NCBI RefSeq assembly: GCF_030145815.1
Contig: NZ_JAIXHL010000013.1
Location: 1-64,000, forward strand
From: Sphingomonas sp.
GTDB taxonomy: Bacteria > Pseudomonadota > Alphaproteobacteria > Sphingomonadales > Sphingomonadaceae
DNA length: 64,000 nucleotides
Direction of reading: 5' to 3'
This document shows positions 58,638 to 64,000 of this stretch, piece by piece (position 1 is the stretch's first letter; the number at the start of each line of letters is the position of its first letter). A program made the position numbers and the translations under genes. The notes beneath the pieces are model-generated. The model saw only the letters and a program-made list of their open reading frames with translations. It did not search any database and was not told the origin of the DNA.

Positions 58638-59120
58638 TCAAACTAGCCGCAGCGACAGTTGCCCCAACAAAGCATCAGCTTCCTCTCGCTCGTATTCCGA
58701 AATGTACTGCGAGCCTATGGCGGTAGTAAGACAACGCATTGCCGACACCACGTTTTTTCGTACGCCAGAGCCAGCGAGATAACACTTGGCCATTTCCAGA
58801 TAGGCGCTTCCATCCCCAGCCGCAGCGGCCCGCTGATACCACCGAAACATCATGCCATGCCTGCATTGCTCGCGGTACAAGATAGCAATATTGGACGCGG
58901 AGACATGGCTCCCTAGCCGCCATGCTCTGCGATATATTTTCATAGCCAGCACTTTGTTTTGCGGTACGCCCTCACCGACGTCGTGCATGTAGCCGAGCGC
59001 ATGAAGAGCCATAAAGTCGCCGAGGGCGGCAGCCCTTTCATAGCAAAGCCGGGCATGAGCAAAATCGCCGCTCTCTACGGCGGCGTAAGCAATCCGGAGC
59101 AATGCGTCGGTGTTAGCCAC
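58638..59120 (-). CDS. Sel1-repeat protein in a low-GC segment
   Basis: 160 residues with three or four Sel1-like repeats (FMALHALGYMHDVGEGVPQN, MFRWYQRAAAAGDGSAYLEM, KCYLAGSGVRKNVVSAMRCL). It begins with GTG and has no clear ribosome binding site. Segment 58536-59203 is visibly poorer in GC than both neighbours, with AT-ending codons, pointing to recent acquisition. No signal peptide. Function unknown; Sel1 proteins are adaptor-like. Confidence 0.7.
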   Translation of the reverse strand: MANTDALLRIAYAAVESGDFAHARLCYERAAALGDFMALHALGYMHDVGEGVPQNKVLAMKIYRRAWRLGSHVSASNIAILYREQCRHGMMFRWYQRAAAAGDGSAYLEMAKCYLAGSGVRKNVVSAMRCLTTAIGSQYISEYEREEADALLGQLSLRLV

Positions 59121-59203
59121 GCGAAGCTTATAGGAAATGACAGCATGATTGGAAGCGATTGCCAGCGAGGTGTTTCTGGGCAGACCGTTGGCGAGACTTC
59201 AAC

Positions 59204-59944
59204 CTAATTGCCCTTGTTCGCGATCAGGTCGATCTCCGTCCCGCCGTCGCCGCGTGCCGACAGGAACACGACATAGGCCGAATCGTCCTTTGCCCGAGTC
59301 CCGCCCAGCACATGCTGACCGTCCTTCAGCTGGTGTTCGGCCGAATAACCGCCGCGGACGGCGCGGGTGTAGTACCAGTCGATCATCGTCTGGAGCGGTT
59401 GCGGGGTCGAGAAGCTGACGACGCGCAGGTTGCACTGGCCGCCTTCGGCCCCAGCCGCTTCGGTCACGCGGGCCTGCGGATGCAGCGGCATGTCGGCGGG
59501 GAGGCGGGCGGCCCAGCCGGCGGAGTAGCTCAACTTCGCCGCGCAGTCGGCGGTGCGGCGGTCCTTCTGCCCCGCTGCAAGGCCGCCCAGCGTCACCGAC
59601 TTGTCCTGGGCGTCGCAGGCGTCGCATTTGCCCTCGACCGGAGCCGGGGCCTTGAGCAACTCGCCCTCGGCCGGCATCGCCGCCTTGGCTGCGGCGACGG
59701 TGTCCGACGGGATCGGCGCTGAATAGGGCTGGCCCGGCGGACGGATCGCGTCCTTGTTCGACTGCTGGGCCAGCTGCGGATCGACCATGATCTGGTCCTG
59801 CAGCGCACCCATCAGCGCCGGGTCGGTCGCGTTGCTGCCGATCGAATCGTCCAGCGCATCGACATTGCCCGCCTCGCCCCCGCCGCACGCGGCGAGCGCA
59901 AGCGGCAGCAACAGGACGGCAAAACCATTGGCCCGACGGCTCAT
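59204..59944 (-). CDS. Hypothetical lipoprotein
   Basis: 246 residues. Signal peptide with lipobox LALAACGGG, then a low-complexity region and a mature domain with two Cys pairs (GKCDACDAQ near residue 107 and DCAAKLSY). The C-terminus EIDLIANKGN and the segment LRVVSFSTPQPLQTMIDWYY suggest a small alpha/beta fold. No family is recognised. Start M at 59944 follows GGAG; the open frame reaches 60127 through a repeat and is rejected. Confidence 0.75.
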   Translation of the reverse strand: MSRRANGFAVLLLPLALAACGGGEAGNVDALDDSIGSNATDPALMGALQDQIMVDPQLAQQSNKDAIRPPGQPYSAPIPSDTVAAAKAAMPAEGELLKAPAPVEGKCDACDAQDKSVTLGGLAAGQKDRRTADCAAKLSYSAGWAARLPADMPLHPQARVTEAAGAEGGQCNLRVVSFSTPQPLQTMIDWYYTRAVRGGYSAEHQLKDGQHVLGGTRAKDDSAYVVFLSARGDGGTEIDLIANKGN

Positions 59945-60035
59945 CATCACGCTCCGCACCCCCGCACAGGCTGCGGGATTTGGGGCACAGGGATGACAGG
60001 CCAGGGTTAAGGAAGCGTTTGCCGGACTTCCGCTT

Positions 60036-60168
60036 AATCCTCCCGGGCACGGAGAGGGGGACCATGCGCAGGATGGTGGAGGCGGCCCGAGGCAACGGAG
60101 TCCGATGCCTCGGGCCCCCTCCACCACGCCCTGCGGGCGCGGTCCCCCTCCCCGTGCCGCGGAGGATT
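60036..60168. repeat. Large palindromic repeat, family A copy 2
   Basis: 133-bp near-palindrome with the same outer arms (AATCC...GGATT) and inner arms (GGGGGACCATGCGCAGGATG; GGGCGCGGTCCCCC) as at 20107-20242. The centre differs (an added GCCTCGG-type hairpin). It lies between the DUF885 gene and the lipoprotein gene. Confidence 0.75.
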
Positions 60169-60173
60169 GCAGA

Positions 60174-61994
60174 CTACTTTACCCGCGCCTTCTCCGCCGC
60201 GATGAACGCATCGATCTGCGCGTCCAGCACATCAAGCGGCACCGCGCCCTGTTCCAGCACCGCGTCGTGGAAGCGCTTCAGGTCGAACTCGACCCCCAGC
60301 ACCTTTTCGGCCCGCGCACGTAGTTCGCGGATCTTGATCTCGCCCAGCTTGTAGCCCAGCGCCTGGCCCGGCCAGCTGATATAGCGGTTCACCTCGGCAT
60401 CGATATTCGCCGCCGACAGCGCGGTATTGTCGAGCATGAACTGGACCGCCTGTTCCTTGGTCCAGCCCTTGGCATGGATGCCGGTATCGACCACCAGTCG
60501 GCACGCGCGCCACATCTCGTACGACAGCCGCCCCATTTCCTTTTCGGGCGTGTCGTAAATGCCCATTTCGATCCCGATCCGCTCGGAATACAGCCCCCAC
60601 CCCTCGGTAAACGCGGTGAAATTGGCGAGGTAGCGGCGGAACTTCGCCGTCTCCAGCTCTTGCTGCAGCGCGATCTGATGGTGGTGCCCCGGCACCGCTT
60701 CATGCGCCGTCAGCGCGGGCAGTTCATACAGCGGCCGCTGATCGAGCTTCGAGGTGTTGACGTAATAATGGCCGGCCAGCCCCAGCTCGGGGTTGCCGGG
60801 GCCATAATAGGCGGTCGTCGTCCTCTCCGCCGTCTCCGCCGGGATGCGCTTGAGGCCATAGGGCAGCCGCGCCATGCGGTTGAAAAATCCCGGCATCTTG
60901 CCGTCGATGTCCTTGGCCTGCACCGCGGCGGCGGCCATCAGCTCCTCGGGCGTCTTGGCGTAATATTTGGGGTTGGTGCGCAGCTCGGCCACGAACGCCT
61001 CACGCGTCGCGAACCCCGCCTTCTTCGCCACCGCCTCCATCTCCGCGCGGATGCGGGCGACCTCGTCCAGACCGATCTTGTGGATCTGCTCGGCCGAGAG
61101 GTCGGTCGTAGTCAGCTGACGGATGCGGAAGGCATAATAGCGCGCGCCATCGGGCTGCGCCGACACGCCGACTGCCTTGGCACATTTGGGGGCATAGCTG
61201 GTGCGGTAGAACGCCGCAGCCTTAGCATAGGCCGGGTTGATCACCTCGGTAACGGTCTTGCGCGCGCGTTCCTGCAACGCTGTCCACTCTGCCTCTGTGG
61301 CATCGACAGGGCGCTTGCGGGTAAATGGCGCGTAAAAGCGCGACTTGTTCGCATCTTGTTGGATTACGCCGGTAATCGTCTGCTCAAACCCGACCAGGCT
61401 GACACAGGGCTGGATATAGCCGCCCTTCAATGCCTGTGCCGTGATATCGATCAAAACGTCGTTCGTTTCCGGGAACTTAGCCAACCGGTCGAGATAATGG
61501 CCATAATCGGCCTTGCGCCGAAAGGCAGTGCGCTCCCCCTGCCCCGCCGCACCCTGCCACGGGTTGGAATAGCTGGTGAACAGGATCATGCGCTGGCCAA
61601 AGCCATTGTTTTCAATGCTTTCCGCCAGCAAGCGGCGCAGGATCGCCTTGTCGGTCCGCTGCGCCGGGGTGAGGCCGGCATCGGGGATGGCGTCGAGCCG
61701 CTTGAGGAACACCGCCTCCGCCGCAGCGCGCCGGTCTTCGGCAGCAAGGCTGACATCGCCGACCGCGATCGGATCGATATCGACGCCGACCGAGCGGGCA
61801 AAGCCCGGATTTTCCTTGAGAACCCACGCGAAATGTTCGTCGAGCAGGGCCTTGAAATCATCCGACGGCGACGCCTGCGCCGGGGCAGCGGCCAGCGCCA
61901 GTGCACCGGCACCAGCCGACAAAGCTGACAAAAATGCGCGTGTATAAGGCGCGGACGGTTGCGTGCGGGCGGCTAGGCGGGGCTGGATTTTCAT
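60174..61994 (-). CDS. Exported DUF885 family peptidase
   Basis: 606 residues with an N-terminal signal sequence (about 20-40, AFLSALSAGAGALALAAAPA). The zinc-binding signature ELPALTAHEAVPGHHHQIAL is near residue 440, and LANFTAFTEGWGLYSERIG completes the gluzincin-like site. DUF885 enzymes are metallopeptidases of unclear substrate. Start MKIQPRLAART at 61994. It lies divergent from the APC permease. Confidence 0.88.
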   Translation of the reverse strand: MKIQPRLAARTQPSAPYTRAFLSALSAGAGALALAAAPAQASPSDDFKALLDEHFAWVLKENPGFARSVGVDIDPIAVGDVSLAAEDRRAAAEAVFLKRLDAIPDAGLTPAQRTDKAILRRLLAESIENNGFGQRMILFTSYSNPWQGAAGQGERTAFRRKADYGHYLDRLAKFPETNDVLIDITAQALKGGYIQPCVSLVGFEQTITGVIQQDANKSRFYAPFTRKRPVDATEAEWTALQERARKTVTEVINPAYAKAAAFYRTSYAPKCAKAVGVSAQPDGARYYAFRIRQLTTTDLSAEQIHKIGLDEVARIRAEMEAVAKKAGFATREAFVAELRTNPKYYAKTPEELMAAAAVQAKDIDGKMPGFFNRMARLPYGLKRIPAETAERTTTAYYGPGNPELGLAGHYYVNTSKLDQRPLYELPALTAHEAVPGHHHQIALQQELETAKFRRYLANFTAFTEGWGLYSERIGIEMGIYDTPEKEMGRLSYEMWRACRLVVDTGIHAKGWTKEQAVQFMLDNTALSAANIDAEVNRYISWPGQALGYKLGEIKIRELRARAEKVLGVEFDLKRFHDAVLEQGAVPLDVLDAQIDAFIAAEKARVK

Positions 61995-62127
61995 GGCGTC
62001 AGGCAAGCAAATGAACTCCAACATTGCAAGCGCCACCGACCGCTAGACCCTTGTTCCGCCACGTCTCTTGCCGCAGGGGTGGCGCGACGGGCGATCAAGT
62101 GCCCCCGTTGAGTGAGGTGCCCACCGC

Positions 62128-63444
62128 GTGACTCCCGCCGCCGCCCCACGCCACACGCTGCGCGCCGTCGATGTGTTCGCGCTGACCGTCGGCATCGTCA
62201 TCGGCGCCGGCATCTTTCGCACCCCGGCGCTGGTCGCGGGGGTGGCGGGCGATGCCACAACGATGATCCTGGCCTGGATCGCGGGCGGCGTGCTCTCGAT
62301 CATCGGGGCGCTGTGCTATGCCGAGATGGCGGCGGCCTGGCCGCACATGGGCGGCGATTATCACTATATCGGGCGAGCATTCGGACAGCGGATCGCGTTC
62401 CTCTATGCCTGGGCGCGGCTGGCGGTGATCCAGACCGGGTCGCTGGCGCTGCTGTCGTTCATCGTCGGCGATTATCTTCAAATCCTGCTGCCGCTCGGCC
62501 CGGCGGGTCCGGCGATCTGGGCAGGGATAGCGGTCGTCGCGGTGAGCGCGATCAACTGGCTGGGAATGCGCTGGGGCACGCAAGCGCAGCGCTGGCTGAC
62601 GCTGGCGGAGGTGATCGGCCTGATCGCGATCATCGTCGCCGGGTTTTCGCTCGCGCCCCCGGAGGCCGTGCCCGACCCGGTGAGCGGCGGGGCGCTGGGG
62701 CTGGTGATGGTGTTCGTGCTGCTATCCTATGGCGGGTGGAGCGAGGCGGTCTATGTCTCGGCGGAAATGAAGGACCCGCCGCGCCGGATCGCCGCGATCC
62801 TGTGCGCGGCGCTGGCGCTGGTCACCGCGCTGTATGTGCTGGTCAATCTGGCGTTGCTCAACGGGCTCGGCATGGCTGGCATGGCGGGCAATGACGCGGT
62901 GGCAGCCGAGGTGATGCGCCGCGCGTTCGGCCCGGCGGGCGCGGCGGCGATCAGCGCGGCAGTCGCGGTGGCGGCGCTGACCAGTGCCAATGCCACGGCG
63001 ATCGTCGGCGCGCGCACCGCCTGTGCCTTGGGGCAGCGGATCAGGCCGATGCGCTGGTTGGGCCAATGGGATCATCGCCGCGACACGCCGGGCAACGGGC
63101 TGATCGCGCAGGGCGGGGTCGCGCTGCTGCTGGTCGCGCTCGGCGGATTTGCGCGCGACGGGTTTCGGGTCGCAGTCGAATATACCGCGCCGGTCTTCTG
63201 GCTGTTCCTGCTGCTCGCCGGACTGTCGCTGTTCGTGCTGCGCCGGACCGAGCCCGACACGCCACGTCCGTTCCGCGTGCCGCTCTATCCAGTACTCCCT
63301 GGGATCTTTTGTGCGACCACTGCGTATCTGCTTTGGTCGAGCCTCACCTATACCGGCTGGGGCGCGCTGGCTGGCGTCGCGGTTCTGGGCGTCGGCGCAT
63401 TGATGCTATTGGTCGTCACCCCTGAAGAGGAGCTTGCGCCATGA
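62128..63444 (+). CDS. APC-family amino acid permease
   Basis: 438 residues with about 12 membrane helices; IVIGAGIFRTPALVAGVAGD is the unwound helix 1 motif of the APC superfamily. It probably imports an amino acid by proton symport. Starts with GTG. The stop overlaps the following methyltransferase gene (ATGA), so the two are coupled. Confidence 0.88.
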   Translation: MTPAAAPRHTLRAVDVFALTVGIVIGAGIFRTPALVAGVAGDATTMILAWIAGGVLSIIGALCYAEMAAAWPHMGGDYHYIGRAFGQRIAFLYAWARLAVIQTGSLALLSFIVGDYLQILLPLGPAGPAIWAGIAVVAVSAINWLGMRWGTQAQRWLTLAEVIGLIAIIVAGFSLAPPEAVPDPVSGGALGLVMVFVLLSYGGWSEAVYVSAEMKDPPRRIAAILCAALALVTALYVLVNLALLNGLGMAGMAGNDAVAAEVMRRAFGPAGAAAISAAVAVAALTSANATAIVGARTACALGQRIRPMRWLGQWDHRRDTPGNGLIAQGGVALLLVALGGFARDGFRVAVEYTAPVFWLFLLLAGLSLFVLRRTEPDTPRPFRVPLYPVLPGIFCATTAYLLWSSLTYTGWGALAGVAVLGVGALMLLVVTPEEELAP

Positions 63445-63989
63445 AGCTGTTGATCCTCGCTGCTGCCACCTTCGTCGCCGGAAGCGCGGTCACGCCGCCT
63501 CCGGCACCGGTTGCGGTGGCGCCAAGCCAGAACCCCGATGTGATCTATGTCCCGACCCCGCCCGCGGTGGTCGAGGCGATGCTGGACATGGTGAAGCTGC
63601 GCGACGGCGATGTGCTCTATGACCTGGGGTCGGGCGACGGGCGCATTCCGATCGCGGCGGCGAAGCGCAAGCAGGTGCGCGCGGTGGGGATCGATATCGA
63701 CCCACAGCGGATCGCAGAGGCCAACGCCAACGCCAAAACGGCGGGGGTGACGGGTGAGGTGTCGTTCAAACAGGCGGATCTGTTCACTAGCGAATTCAGC
63801 GACGCGACCGTCGTCACCCTCTATCTGCTCGACACGTTGAACGAGAAATTGCGCCCGAAATTGCTCGCCGAACTGAAGCCGGGGACGCGCATCGTCAGCC
63901 ACGCATTCCGCATGGGTGATTGGGAGCCGGAGAAGGAAGAAACGATCGACGGACGGACGATCTATTACTGGACGGTGCCGGAACGGTAG
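63441..63989 (+). CDS. Exported class I SAM-dependent methyltransferase-like protein
   Basis: 182 residues. A signal-peptide-like start (LLILAAATFVAGSAVTPPPA) precedes a Rossmann methyltransferase domain: GDVLYDLGSGDGRIPIAAAK (SAM-binding motif I), ARAVGIDIDPQRI-like motif II (VGIDIDPQRIAEANANAK) and TVVTLYLLDTLNEKLRPKLL. SAM is cytosolic, so export is surprising; either the N-terminus is a membrane anchor or it acts outside with an unknown cofactor. Overlaps the permease stop. Confidence 0.75.
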   Translation: MKLLILAAATFVAGSAVTPPPAPVAVAPSQNPDVIYVPTPPAVVEAMLDMVKLRDGDVLYDLGSGDGRIPIAAAKRKQVRAVGIDIDPQRIAEANANAKTAGVTGEVSFKQADLFTSEFSDATVVTLYLLDTLNEKLRPKLLAELKPGTRIVSHAFRMGDWEPEKEETIDGRTIYYWTVPER

Positions 63990-64000
63990 CCACCTGTCCC

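Noticed and set aside
59945..60127. N-terminal extension of the lipoprotein gene
   Set aside because: It is encoded by the family A repeat and would destroy the lipoprotein signal.

Overview
The window is a high-GC chromosomal stretch from an alphaproteobacterium, most likely Sphingomonas or a close relative in the Sphingomonadaceae. This rests on the gene content (UrcA-type secreted protein, DUF1192 protein, ACR3/ArsI arsenic operon, PlcP/Agt pair, split MetH) and on dense intergenic palindromic repeats. It is mostly core chromosome, with small accessory insertions. No rRNA, tRNA, CRISPR array, prophage or insertion sequence was recognised.

Layout. 1-9.3 kb: succinate dehydrogenase sdhCDA, then about 4.2 kb of other genes (ParDE-type toxin-antitoxin, secreted C13 peptidase, ClpP-like protease, CreD), then sdhB, a thioesterase and zapE. 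9.3-14.6 kb: a divergent HxlR/VOC pair, a transglutaminase-like secreted protein, a small Cys-rich protein, and the arsenic operon arsR-arsI-arsC-acr3. 14.6-22.2 kb: a secreted TPR protein, then a methionine operon (ArsR-methyltransferase fusion regulator, metF, and metH split into two genes). 22.4-28.4 kb: a probable phosphate-limitation lipid-remodelling pair (plcP-agt), a GST, the flotillin-type yqiJ-yqiK pair and a quinone oxidoreductase. 28.5-39.1 kb: a second TPR protein, DUF1192, clpA, a SulP transporter, UrcA, a GGDEF protein and a fatty acyl-CoA ligase. 39.4-49.1 kb: an orphan Imm53-like protein, a succinate-semialdehyde dehydrogenase, xseB-ispA, coaD, a cyclophilin, queA with a coupled EF-hand protein, a zinc transporter, a HAD phosphatase, a cupin, tgt and a small membrane protein. 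49.2-64 kb: M16 peptidase, SleB-like hydrolase, three small envelope proteins, mannose-6-phosphate isomerase, bamD, recN, a low-GC Sel1 protein, a lipoprotein, a DUF885 peptidase, an APC permease and an exported methyltransferase-like protein.

How the genes work together. queA and tgt belong to queuosine tRNA modification, but this tgt lacks the usual zinc-binding cysteines. The methionine operon appears autoregulated: a perfect 22-bp palindrome covers the spacer and -10 of its promoter. The arsenic operon carries two copies of a 24-bp operator-like element, one over the arsR start codon. Several genes show a -35 box 35-36 nt before the ATG with no Shine-Dalgarno sequence, which predicts leaderless mRNAs.

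Most striking observations: the zinc-less TGT, the leaderless promoter pattern, the regulator/palindrome arrangement of the split metH operon, the plcP-agt pair, a decayed copy of the creD tail in front of sdhB, two TPR paralogs sharing a Cys-x9-Cys and a C-terminal module, and at least five families of palindromic intergenic repeats. All functional statements are by motif recognition; no database search was possible.
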